A stretch of DNA of 64,000 nucleotides, from contig QYRS01000004.1 of NCBI GenBank assembly GCA_006503535.1, positions 620,001-684,000 of the forward strand, in the 5' to 3' direction. The notes beneath the pieces are model-generated. The model was not told where the DNA came from. It searched no databases and worked only from the letters and a program-made list of their open reading frames with translations. The DNA is from Arthrinium phaeospermum. Lineage: Eukaryota > Ascomycota > Sordariomycetes > Amphisphaeriales > Apiosporaceae. This document shows positions 1 to 10,538 of the stretch, piece after piece (position 1 is the first letter of the stretch; each line of letters begins with the position of its first letter). The translations under genes and the position numbers were made by a program.

Positions 1-183
1 ACGGCGGCAGCTCCTGGCAGTACCGTGGAGCCGGACGGTCCAGGGAAGACTGGGGTCACGGCTACCTCGACAGCCGCAAACCCCAACCAGACACATAGTG
101 CTGCGGGGACGCAGTTAGTGAAGCACGTGAAATCGGTGTTGCTTCTGGGCTTTGGAGTGGTGTTCGTCGCTTGGGCTTGTTAG
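1..183 (+). CDS. 3' end of a GPI-anchored or tail-anchored secreted protein (partial)
   Basis: The window opens inside a reading frame (frame 1) that ends at TAG 181-183. The visible 60 residues are rich in Thr, Ser, Ala, Pro and Gly, then run through a short basic patch (KHVKS) into a hydrophobic end (VLLLGFGVVFVAWAC) with the stop right after it. A Ser/Thr-rich stalk, small residues and a short C-terminal hydrophobic tail are the usual layout of a fungal GPI-attachment signal. This suggests a cell-wall or plasma-membrane surface protein. Its catalytic or recognition part lies outside the window, so no function can be given. A plain C-terminal membrane anchor is the alternative. Confidence 0.6.
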   Translation, partial: TAAAPGSTVEPDGPGKTGVTATSTAANPNQTHSAAGTQLVKHVKSVLLLGFGVVFVAWAC

Positions 184-410
184 ACCAAGCCGGAGGTTAA
201 CCACATGACTACTATACTTGTCCCTTATCATGGCAAGCAATGCTTACTATCAGCATTCTACTTATCCCGTTGTGTAAACATCCGGTCGGGATAGTCTGTA
301 CTTTTTATTATTCATAGCAAGTATCATACGAAGAGGAGTGGTTTTGTCATCAAGTTGAAATCTATTATTATATTGTCGTTCTGAGCCTTGCAATATGCCA
401 TACCACTTCT

Positions 411-1912
411 CTAGACTCGGTTGCTGGTCAAGTCACTCGCACTATGCAAGTCCTTCGTTACTTCGGCACTTCCACATATTCCACTGTTCTCGTATTCTGT
501 ATCGCCATGCTCAGACTGAATACCCCGACTGAAAGTGGGCTGGGAAGCCAGTAATGTAGGTTCTGTCAACTCGCGGTAGGGAGGAGCACGGCAACGAGGT
601 GAGCCGAAGGTCTCGATATTTCGGAGCCTGTATGCAGATGGCCTGCCTTGGTCTCTATGCGGACGGAAGTTGTGAACAACGCCACGCGTAAATTTGGCGA
701 CAGCTGGCATGGAGGCCACGATGATGGCCACGTTCGTTTCCACCACGCTAACAGAACGTCTCTTGTCAGCTGAGTAACGGGCACGAAAGATAAGAAGTAA
801 ATGCTTCGTCGTTTTTTCTTCTCTCCATTCATCTCCGGTAAAGATGGAGAGACGAGGTGCTCACAGGGCTATACCAAGGCCAGCTTGGTTCCAGGAGAAG
901 TCCGACGTATGGAGCTTCTCGATACGGAAGTAGAGAGAGATTGTGCTGGCACCAACGCCCCTATGCACCATGTTCAGTTGAAGACAAACAAAGCAGTCTA
1001 AGCAGAGAATGAGGCACAGTGACTGACTCACAGAATAGCTGTCGCAAAAACCGCAACCAACTGCAGTCTCTTGCCGAGGGGTAGGTGGAGCTTCTTCAGT
1101 ATGGGCAAAGGAAGGACCAATATATAAATGTCCAAAACCGTCGTAAGGGCGCTTTGAGCTATTACCCAGTATGTCATCTTCTCGGTGAAGCCATTCTCCA
1201 AGAGCTCGCCCCAGTCATGGCCCGCCCGGGGAGCGGAGAAGATGGCGGCTAGGGGTATGGACGGGAAGTAGATCAGAAATGTGGCCACCATCCCGGCATA
1301 GATAAGGATCCGGACGTGTCGCTGGGCCGAGAACACCTGGAGAAACATGAGGAGGATGGACGTCTTGGAACAGTACAGGGCCAGCGCCTTAAGCAACGCA
1401 TTGGCAAAGGTAACCTAGGTATGATGTGAAGCATTAGCCATGGTGTTCCCACCGTGGACTGCGAAGACCGAATACCTGGAAGTAATACCCATCAACCCAG
1501 CACAACGGAAGGTCCCATTCATGACGGTAATTGCGCGAAACTATATTATCTCACTCATTAGTCCTAGCACGTAGAGTAACATAGAGCATTGTTTGTTATA
1601 CTTGCCGGCCAACTCCGATATCGTCAATCCAATGTCAATAAAGGTCCCCACCAAGATGGCATCTTGTGATATTATTCAGTCTTACAGATAAAAAAGCTGA
1701 TGGAGCGGAATAGACTCACAGTCCGCAAGTGCCAATTTCGCCCTATTTGTGTAAAGTCTCAAGGCCGCAAACAACACTGCCAACACCGTTACCGCGGTAC
1801 ACACCCCAATGGCTACCGGCGCCAACGTGTACGGATTTGTGAGATTAGAAGATTGCCCTGCTGGTGGTGGCCCGGCAGCAATTGAGCAAGGATCAGCTTC
1901 GGGTATGTACAT
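411..1912 (-). CDS. SAT4/PTH11-like seven-helix integral membrane protein
   Basis: I model six exons: 1912-1720, 1662-1606, 1540-1476, 1414-1032, 960-865 and 747-411. Together they are 1131 nt in frame, giving 376 aa, the usual size for the fungal rhodopsin-like SAT4 family (PF20684). The N-terminus has a short Cys-containing extracellular segment, then helix 1 (APVAIGVCTAVTVLAVLFAA). Family marks include YYFQVTFANALLKALALYCSKTSILL at the exon 3/4 joint (read across it), the loop before FPSIPLAAIF, FATAIL followed by GVGASTISLYF, and VVETNVAIIVASMPAVAKF near the end. The C-terminal tail is polar and cytosolic. The second intron appears to use a GC-AG pair (G|GCAAGT donor), the only choice I found that keeps the frame. 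Family members are often surface receptors or of unknown role; ligand and function cannot be inferred. Confidence 0.8.
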
Positions 1913-2748
1913 CGCTTAAAATATTTGTTGAGGTATCCTTTCGGAGGAAAGTAGGAGGCTCAGAACAGTTGTCGGCCAAAGATTCTAGTAAATCAGGCCT
2001 AGTAAAGAACAGAGAGAGTAAGAAGACAGGTCAGTACCAGCGAAGCAGAGGCATTGGTAAATAGGTAGCTATGTTTTATTCCCGAATAATTCTCACTACA
2101 CCCATTCGTTCGGTCCGATGCAACACTCACTCGGCCTCCAGCGCATTGTGCTTAGGTAATCCAGCATGCGAACCACTCAGGCTGCAGCAGTTCGTGTCCT
2201 GGATGTGCATCTTTTCAGCCTTGTTGTGAAACACAGCAGAGTGGCCGTCTGGTTGGTCGGTGGTTCGTCCCTACTCTACGCTCAAGGGTGGTCAGAAATG
2301 CCCATCCATAAAGCTGCTGCGCTGCCTCCGACGCCGCTTACGCACACCTTAGAGGGAACGATTGTGTAATGTTTATCGTTCAATAGCTGCTGCTCAACTC
2401 CCCGCATTTCCAGTCATTGCTTACTCACGAAGAATCCAGGGATATACGTCATCTCCATTGTAGCCTTGCATCTCTAGTCTCTCTGTTTCATGTCGGGGGA
2501 GTCCATTTTTGCATACAGACGTGCGCCCAAACGAGCCGATTTCGCTCCCACCCCAGTAGTTAAAATACGCAAGTCTGTATGTAATACGGCTGTCGGGAGT
2601 TCTAGTCTGACTAAGTATTTCATGGCATACACCCCCTAGAGCATGGATAGGGGCAAAGGGCATGGACGCACAAAAAGTGGACAAGACTCATTCGAAGGAG
2701 GTGATTTGGTTATGAAAACATGTGCAGCTTATGACCGTAGCCCATGTT
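1913..2748. other. Intergenic, no gene seen
   Basis: This stretch lies between the start of the SAT4-type gene and the end of the FAD oxidase gene. Open frames here are short and lack family resemblance or splice-compatible partners. It presumably holds the promoter of the SAT4-type gene and the 3' region of the oxidase. Confidence 0.5.
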
Positions 2749-4401
2749 TTACATTCCAGTATTCTGGGCAATTTTGAACCCCCCGGGAACTTGGCGCCCA
2801 AACATCCCATGGGGATCAACTCTCCTCTGAACGTCCCTAAGCCTTTTCAGGCTCTCGTCGCCGTAACTGGAAATGGGATCCTGCCAGGGTGCAGCGTAGC
2901 CAAGGTAGACCCATGGATCAAACACGCCCTGCCTACGCGCCTCTTCTTCGATGGCGGACATGAGCTTGCGGGACGCCGCCTCCACCGCCGGCTTGTCCGC
3001 GGCGTACTTGAAGCTGGCCGTCAACAGCACCACCACTAACGGCTCTGTTCGGTCTCCGAGTCCCAACGCGTTCTTCTCTGCGCCCTTTCTGTAGATGGCC
3101 GAGGGAAGGGGCTCTAACGAAAGACTCCATGTGATGCCGGGGATGGCTTTGATGTCCGCGAGGCTGGTCTGCCAGAGGCTGTACGTGGCGTTTAGTATGG
3201 AGATATTGGATTCATAGGTCAGTACGGTAGATATTTGACTAGAGACGTGAATTAGTGACTTATTTGGTCAATGCGTGGTATCGGATAATGAACTTACCAC
3301 AGCCCTTTTGGCTGCGCACCACCCCCTTCTTTGGCAAAGTCAGCCATGCCGGCCACGCGCATCGTGCTGTAATACCTGGACAGGTTCATGACCGGCTCGA
3401 ACACCGCCGGCTTGCTCTCCCCTTTCGTGTACTGCATCTCGTTGACGATCAGGGTGATGGGCAGCATGCCGCCCAACAAGGCGGAGTGAGCAAACGTGAG
3501 GATCTGGGACGCATGCTCATCGTACTCGTCGGCCGAGGCGAGCCGGTCAAACGCCTCGATTTGTTCCGCCACCGTCCGCGTCGAGTGGTAGGTCATGCCG
3601 CCCCAGATGGGCCCCTGCTCGAACGCGGCGATGTCGACGCGCGTCACCACGCCGTAGTTGCCGCCGCCGGCGCCGCGTAAGGCGGAGAGCAAAACTGCGT
3701 CCGTTTTAGCGTCGGCGATGGTGCCGTTGGCGAACACGATCTGGTAGTTGACGACGGAGTCGCAGGTGAAGCCGTAGCGCGGCGACGTGTAGGAGATGCC
3801 GCCGCCCAAGGACAGGCCCCCGACGCCGACGCCGGCGGCCCGTCCGCCGTTGACGCTGAGGCCGAGGGGGTCGAGGCGCGCGTAAACGGCATCCCAGGTG
3901 GCGCCGACGCCGATGGAGGCCAGAGACCGGTCCTCGCTGATCGAGATGCTGTTGAGCGCGCGTAGGTCGATGGTGACGCCGCCGTCGATGTTGGAGGCCG
4001 AGGTCATGTGGCCCCCGGAACGGACCGCGAACGGACAGAACGGCTCTTCCGTCTCCGGGAAGCTGAGACTGAGACCGGTTGCGGTATCTGTTAGAGTCCG
4101 GATGGTGACCGAGACATCCTTCGCCGTCTCCGGGGAGACGATGCAGAGGGGGGTGGCGTTGGAGTTGTCGAGGGAGTAGTAGGATGCCAGGGATGAGCCG
4201 TACTCCGCACTGCCTGGGAGGAACACCTTGGTGCCTAGGGCAGAGGTCAAGGCCGAGCACTTTGAAGCATTGTTAGCATGTGTTTCCCTTGTTCTGTTTC
4301 CCTTGTTCGTTCGTAGGATGGTCGCAACTCACACAAGGCCCACTGTCACTCGCTGTGATCGTGGAGTTCTGAGTAAACAGCCAATCGTATAATTGAGACA
4401 T
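2749..4401 (-). CDS. BBE-type FAD-linked oxidoreductase (berberine bridge enzyme / oligosaccharide oxidase family)
   Basis: Three exons: 4401-4333, 4259-3298 and 3238-2749 (1521 nt, 506 aa). Residues from about 30 to 220 form the FAD-binding (PCMH-type) domain, and the C-terminus ends in the BBE signature around DPHGMFGRQVPGGFK. Both covalent flavin attachment residues of the family are visible: His107 in RSGGHM (8-alpha link) and Cys189 in YGFTCDSVVNYQ (6-S-cysteinyl link). A bicovalent FAD, typical of glucooligosaccharide oxidase and related enzymes, is therefore likely. The substrate may be an oligosaccharide or a secondary metabolite. I chose the start MSQLYDWLF because it splices in frame (SGPC|CSAL) to the conserved GTKVFLPGSAEY region. 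No clear signal peptide is seen, which is odd for the secreted members; an unseen 5' exon is possible. Confidence 0.88.
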
Positions 4402-4813
4402 GGTCTGGTAGATAGAGAGTAAGCAATAACACGATGACGTTTGGCGGCTGACAAAGTGCAGTTCCAAGTTTCTTGAATACACGTAGGACTGCTGCGGCAC
4501 CTATGTCTCTGTCTGCGCCGCAATCCCAGTGGAGTCGGCCAAGTCCTTCGGCGAGAAGAAATAACGGAGCGCCCTGATTGGTCTATTCAGGCGTCCTGGT
4601 TGCCTGTCGAAGGTGGGGCATGGAAGGGCAATAATAGTAAGCACATAACATCGAGCGTATTATTTCCTCTCATCATTTCCTCTTGTTTTACACAAACCTT
4701 GCTTTTATTCTGACGCGAGACGCTCACATATAATCAGATCTCTGTCCTCACAAGCCTTTCGACCTCTATCACCCTTCTGTGTCGCCTGTATTGCCGGTGT
4801 GGGGTGTAGCATC
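4402..4813. other. Divergent promoter region
   Basis: About 410 bp between two divergently transcribed genes, the FAD oxidase (left, minus) and the F-box-like gene (right, plus). No further coding sequence seen. It likely holds both promoters. Confidence 0.45.
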
Positions 4814-5985
4814 ATGCGCCGTCGTAACAAAAAGGCATGCAGCCCAGCATTTTCTGTGTGGCAGATCCTAGGCATACTCTGCTGCGTGGCGGTCCCCCAT
4901 TTCATCTACGAGCGCGGGCGCGACGCGTGTCGAGACCTCCCGTGGGCGCTACACTGGTGCCGCGCCAAGTGTCGGCGAAGGCGCTGGGCGCCGCGGCGGG
5001 CGAGGAGAAAGCCGGTCAAGCTTGTCGACAGCGGCGGCCCGGGTGATTTGAGCGGGAAACCCGCGTCGTTCGCACACCTGCCGCCGGAGATCCGCCAGCA
5101 GATTTACGACCTGGTCTTCGAAGACGAGACGGGATACATCATCGAGCCACAGGCCGTTCGGGGCGCGCACTGGGGCCACCCTCCCCGGGACTGGGAAGCG
5201 GCGGGTCAGCACATCCGCAGCGACAGCGACTCCGCCAGCAAGACCCTCCAGCTCATCATGGCCGTCGGGGCACGGAGCGGCGACAGCGGCGAGGGCAGCA
5301 GGTCCAGTACCGAGACGGCCTGACGCAAGTATGGCCGATCGACATCCCGTTCCAGCTCGTGTGCGGCGAACAAGCCATCTTCGAGCCCGTGTCATCTCAC
5401 CCTTCTCCTTGGCAGCGCTCGAGGGCTTCTAGGCGGGCTCCGCCCTACCTTGACCTCATGCGCACATGCCGCCTGGTCTACGGCGACATGCTCGACCGTC
5501 TCTACGGCCGGAATACCATCTCTTTCTTCGGCAAGGAGATAGTCGGCATGTTTGGCCGGATCGCCCCCGAGGCCGGGCGGGCGCGCGTTCGGTACGTGCA
5601 CGTCGCCCTCACCATGGACACGCGCAAGCCGCAAAGCCGGTCGTCCGTCGAGAAGGCCGTCGTGGCGACACGGGCAACCTTCCCCGGCCTGCGGCAGCTG
5701 GATCTGGAAATCGCCCTCCGCAACGGCATGCCCGCAGACCCTGGGCCGTTTTGGACGTGGCTTTGTGGTATGCTGGAGCGGCACCTGGGCACGGCGGCAG
5801 GGTTGGAGGAGTTCGTGTTGAAGGTGCCGGTCTATTCGGGCAAGCGATGGTGGCCGGTTGACAAGCTTTGCCCGGCTAAGTTGAGTTCGTGGGATGAGGG
5901 CGACTATCGCAGGTTGAAGACGGTTGTGTGCGCCCGTGGTGGACGAAATTCGCAGGAGGTTGACATTATCAGCAATAGTGAGTGA
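4814..5985 (+). CDS. F-box-like / DUF7730-type protein with an apparent frameshift
   Basis: The first part (ATG 4814, frame 2, to TGA at about 5323) has a hydrophobic helix (VWQILGILCCVAVPHFIY), a basic stretch and FAHLPPEIRQQIYDLVF, the signature that opens the F-box-like DUF7730 module of many filamentous fungi. The second half of the module (LMRTCRLVYGDMLDRLYGRN, then a long leucine-rich body) lies in frame 1 and runs to 5985. Frame 1 is already open and family-like before the frame 2 stop (around 5300-5360: TQVWPIDIPFQLVCGEQ). The join needs a one-base frame change at about 5260-5310, and I found no GT-AG intron there that could do it. Either a recent indel has made this a pseudogene or the assembly has an error. 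Partner and function are unknown. Confidence 0.6.
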
Positions 5986-6069
5986 TGAATTGAGTATCGA
6001 GGTCAGAGGTCAAGTGTCAAGTAGGATCACGGTACCTGATCCTTATTTAGTTTCTCGAGCACAGATCTA

Positions 6070-8528
6070 CTACCTTACGTCTCGATAAAGACCTTGTATA
6101 TCTTCGCAAAACTGCGCCTCTATATCATTCAACCCACCCATCGCCCCTGGCCAGAAATCGATAAGCCTATCAAAATCTTCACCAATTCCTAGTCCATCAT
6201 CTCCCATCATCTCTTCTATCTGCTCCAGGTCACCTGTATTTGCTTCCGCCTCTTTAAATGGTGCAGCCTCTTGATTCTGGTTGTTGACTGTTGCAACGCC
6301 GTCATCGGGGAGATTGTCTAGGCTTTGACTGGCCACTAGGTTCTCCGTGTTGACGCCTGCGAACGTGGTTTCGATTTCAATCTGACCAGACATATGACTT
6401 TCCTGCATCTCTGCGCTGGCAGTAGCGCTATGGTCAGGTGATCCATTAGATGATTCGGGTGGCAACGAACGACTGGATAGCCAAGCCTCTAAGAGCTGCT
6501 CCTCGCCTCGACGTATTGCTGCATTGATCACGCCCTCTCTGGATTCGGAAGAGTCCATATCGAAGCGCACCCCCACACTTTCGAGTTCTTCCCGGAGGAC
6601 CCGTGGTCCGTGGTCTTGAGCGTATGATCGGAACTCGCAAAGGTCCTCCGACAGGTTATGATCAATATACGCCGATGAAGGTGCTGGTGTCCCCGGGAAG
6701 AGAAGACCCCATATCTCGAACCACTTCTCCGACTCGGAATGGTATGGCTTGGATTTCTTCGCAAGAGCCAATCGTGTCTGGTGCGAAATCCATTCCGGTA
6801 CTTCGACTTCTTTGAAAGTACATTGTTGCCTTAGATGGGCTTGGTAAGGTAAATCGTCTACGAAGACGGTTTTGCAGCGTTCGCAGCAGTGATTCCCGGT
6901 GTAGTGCGTCCTTCTAAGATGCTGTTTGACCCGTGGTATACCATCCAGTTTGCGCTTGAAACAATCCCGGTGTCGAGGCGCGTCTCGTTTCCAGAAAGGA
7001 CAGGCAAGCAACTTTCGACCACTATCGGAACAGGTAGTTTTAGACTTCTTGGGAAGGCGAACGTTTCCCTCGTCATCTTCGTCGTCCCTATCATCTTGAT
7101 TGCTCCTGCTTCCAGCCCCTTGTTTTAAGTTGCTCCGCCCTCTCTTATTAGATCGAACTGAGGATTCGTTCGTTAGGCTCACTGTGTCACTTGTCGATGT
7201 GGAAGTCTCTTTCTGTGACACATCGGAGTTGTTGCCATAGGAGCCTATCCCAGAAGAGCTCTCCCCTTCCTCTGCCAAGATTTTCTTGAAATCATGTTTG
7301 TGACACTCTTCATAAGTCGCTGACAATCGAAATCCTGTTAGAAGTTTGACGCTGACGGCATCGATAATCCCAATCAAGTCATCGTCAAAATGGAGATCTT
7401 CTGGTGTTGCTAAGTCATCTTCTAAATATGATGCGGACAATTCGTCTGACTCAGTTGAACTCTCTTGTGGTTCATAAACTGATTTCGTGGTTATTTCCAT
7501 GGCTGCCATCTCATCACCGAATGCGGCGGGTCGCGGCAAGGAGCTGGGAAGTGAGTTGACCGAAGCTGGCGTATCGTTTAACATCTCTGAGGTACTCTTG
7601 TCATCGTCTTCCATCAAATACGTAGAATCGATTGACCCATGTTCTTTTTTCACAGCCGTTAACGGCAACTCATCCTGGTCAACTTCTGTAGTTCCAGGTG
7701 GAATCTTGATCCTCCCGCACCTGGGGCAGGTAACAATCCATTGTGGCGTAAGCACTTCTCCCAGGTCTTTGTTTTCTATAGAAAGCTCTTCAGAGTCTGG
7801 AGACTTTTGACAATACTCCCCACTTTCGTCGCTGACTATGACCTCGGTTGGGCGAAATTTCCTTGCCAGTGACGGGAAACCAACACTGGTGGCATGTTGA
7901 GATGGGTTACTTCTAGAATCCGTGGGCTGTGGCGTGGCATAAGATATTCTGTCTTGGCCTGGTAACCCAGGAGAGTGATGGGCTAGTTTTTCCCTGGGTA
8001 TTAGTGAAAACCTGTCATGAGGGACCGCACCTTTTCTGGGAGCGAGAGACCAGTACTGGGATTTATCGGGTATGGAAGAGAAGTCGTGACCGGCGGATAT
8101 TGACGGGCGATCAGATTCTTCCCCCAACGTTTGGAACCTTCGCGGTCCGTGATATGCTCTGGGTGATGATACTGCAGCCCGCTGAGGGACATTATCCTGA
8201 GCTATAACCGTGGATAATGGAACATTGAGTATCCGAGCGCATTGGCCTAGTATTTGCAGATCCGAGAGAGAAAAACTTAGGTTAGAGGTTGGAGTAGCAG
8301 GAATGGAACATGGTGTACGATGCAAGCGATGTGATGCGAGAAGATCATGGGACACAGGTGCCACCAGTCCTGGAGTGTCCTCGGAACTGGCCTTACTCGA
8401 GTCGAATTCCTTATTTATGTCAATAAATCTATTCCACGTGAAGTAAAGGGTACGCAAGTGGAGTGCACAATATTTTGAGAGCTAGCGAGTAGCGAGAGGA
8501 CAGGGTATAAAGGCAAATAGCTTACCAT
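6070..8528 (-). CDS. Zinc-finger (C2H2-like) protein with a disordered N-terminal half
   Basis: A continuous frame 8481-6070 has no Met until deep inside. Directly upstream is ATG (8528-8526) followed at once by GTAAGC and an intron (8525-8482) ending in CGCTAG, which joins in phase 0 to CTC TCA AAA. The predicted protein is 804 aa. The first 440 residues are Ser/Pro/acidic and look disordered, with a lone CPRCGR pair. The core (roughly 470-560) holds LACPFWKRD, HLRRTHY, CERCKTVF and HLRQQC, a fungal C2H2-like array, then a conserved stretch KWFEIWGLLFPG. The C-terminal tail is acidic. Proteins of this type are common in Pezizomycotina, usually as uncharacterised nuclear or nucleic-acid-binding proteins. 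The zinc-ligand region is clear; the function is inference. Confidence 0.75.
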
Positions 8529-9753
8529 CTTAGCATCCCCGTGACATAATCGTTGGCGTGTAGATTAATCAGTTGTTTATGCCATACGCGAAACCGAATC
8601 AAACGTTGAGGAAAGTGATAAGTTGGAACGACTATTCTGGTGTGTCCGCTAGATCGGAGCAGGCGCTCCTACTTACGCGTTGTTTGGCTTATTAGGGAGT
8701 AAAGCCCTACGAGATGACTGCAGCTCTACTGCCACTCAGCGAAGCATGTGGAAAGATCCGTGCGTGGTATAAGGCTCTGTGGCGGAATCTTACAGAAAAC
8801 ACAATGGTGCTATCGTGTTTAATTGGTTGCCTGAGAAGGGCATGCATTTAATGGCACCCTCCTACTTTCTGGTACAGTAGTGCGGGGTAAGAAATCGCGA
8901 ACACGGCTGCGTAGTGGTAGTCTTTCCACGTTTTTCTATTGTAGTTGGACCATAGGTTTCACCCCATCATGCGGCCTCTATCCGAAACGAGTGTGGTGGG
9001 AGACCGACCTTCTTAGCATGGTTCCTTGTCACCTATGTACGTATAATGCTGTTTCTGTTTGGGTTATGATTTGGAGGCCATCTCCACTACATGTATGTTT
9101 TGTTTCTATTGGTGTCATTTGGTGTGGTCGAAAAAGAAAAGACAACACAACGAAATGTATATGTGTCTCGATATGACAGTTTAGCAGTCACCATTGCCCT
9201 GTTTCTGAACCGTGGGCGAGACGAAGGTACAGGCTTAAACATGAACTTCCGAGCATATATCAAGAAATAGAGTTCTGATGTTATTATTATGAAGATAGGA
9301 TGCCATTATTAGTGATTTCATTGGAAGATTCGACGGAGGGCTTTGAAAACGGAGGGCTGGATATACGTTGGCTATTTTTCTCTTTTTTCGATTCGTACCA
9401 AGGCTCCCCGGCAGAAACAAAAGACTCGCATGGAGCAGGTCTTCCGAGTGAGGTATACTGCAATGACAGATCATGGGGAACCAGATGGCTTCATGAAATG
9501 GAACCTTTCAATGCAACTCTGATCTATTCCAATAACCCCGTGATGCGATACTGCACTTGCCCGCCGAGCCGTCTAAACTGTCCCCGTCCGCTCTTTCCTT
9601 CCTTCAGATACCCCCATGACATGTTGAAGGTATGGCCAATAGTAGAAACAAAAGTGTAAAAGAAACGGATGACGAAAGAAAAGAAAAAAGAAACCCAAGT
9701 CTATCAAATGCTCCCTGGCAATGCACGCAAAACAACAGATACTCGCTCATTCC
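8529..9753. other. Intergenic, no gene seen
   Basis: About 1.2 kb between the start of the zinc-finger gene and the 3' end of the small His/Ser-rich gene. Only short open frames without family features are present. A purine-rich run sits near 9660-9700. Confidence 0.45.
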
Positions 9754-10538
9754 TTAGTACCAAGTCGGAGTATTGGGCCAATGCCGGAGCATCGTCTCGA
9801 CCGCCTGCGTCCACTCATACTCGAAGCACTGCGCCAGCTGATCGGCCTCCTCTTCGGTGGGCGACCGTTCCTGCCACATCTCCTTGCGCCAGGACTCTGA
9901 CGAGGCGTAGAACCTGATCAAGTCACTGTTTGTGAACCAAATATAGTTAGTAAGTATACCGTAGCCCTCATTGCAAGATCAGGGGTAAGGCGGGCATCGT
10001 AGCTGGGGAAGAAGGCAATAAAGAAAGGACTGAAAACAACAAATGCTTACTCTTCCTGCATCTTCACCAAACACAGCCAAGCCAAGTTCCAACTTCGGTT
10101 GCTCTCCGGATCCGCCAGCACGCGGCGGCGGGCCTCACTCACCAGCTCGGCGCAGAAGGGGTAGTTGGGGCTCAGCCCCCGCAGCTCCGTTAGGAACTGG
10201 CCGCTCGTGGTGACGTAGTAGGTCCAGGCCTGCGTCATGGGCGCCTGGAACGCGCGCGAATCCTCCTCGTTCTCGCACGCGGCCGCGACCCGCTCGATCC
10301 GGCACAGCTCCGTCAGGGTGTTGACGCGGTGGGTCTCGAGGGACTCGATGTACTGCTGCATGGAGGACTGGGGGAAAGGGTTAGGAGTTAGCTAAGGCAG
10401 ACTCGCGACAATGCGTATTCATCTTTTGTTTTTTAATCGGCATAGTATGTAGAGTACTATGGTGGGATTGCTACGTACATGCGATGGTCTTGACCTCTTG
10501 CTGCTGTGGCTGCTGTGATGGTGGTGACTCCGTGACAT
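9754..10538 (-). CDS. Small His/Ser-rich-headed protein of unknown function
   Basis: Three exons: 10538-10479, 10367-10051 and 9925-9754 (549 nt, 182 aa). Exon 1 encodes MSRSHHHHSSHSSKRS and ends at a strong donor (CAT|GTACGT). It joins in phase 0 across an intron with a CTAAC branch site and a pyrimidine-rich acceptor to SSMQQYIESL. The second intron (phase 2) joins MQED to DLIRFYASSESWR, and the protein ends NTPTWY. After the low-complexity head the rest is helical and acidic, with many Trp, Glu and Arg residues and no signal peptide or membrane helix. I do not recognise the family. The clean phase relations of both introns are the main support for a real gene. Confidence 0.65.
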
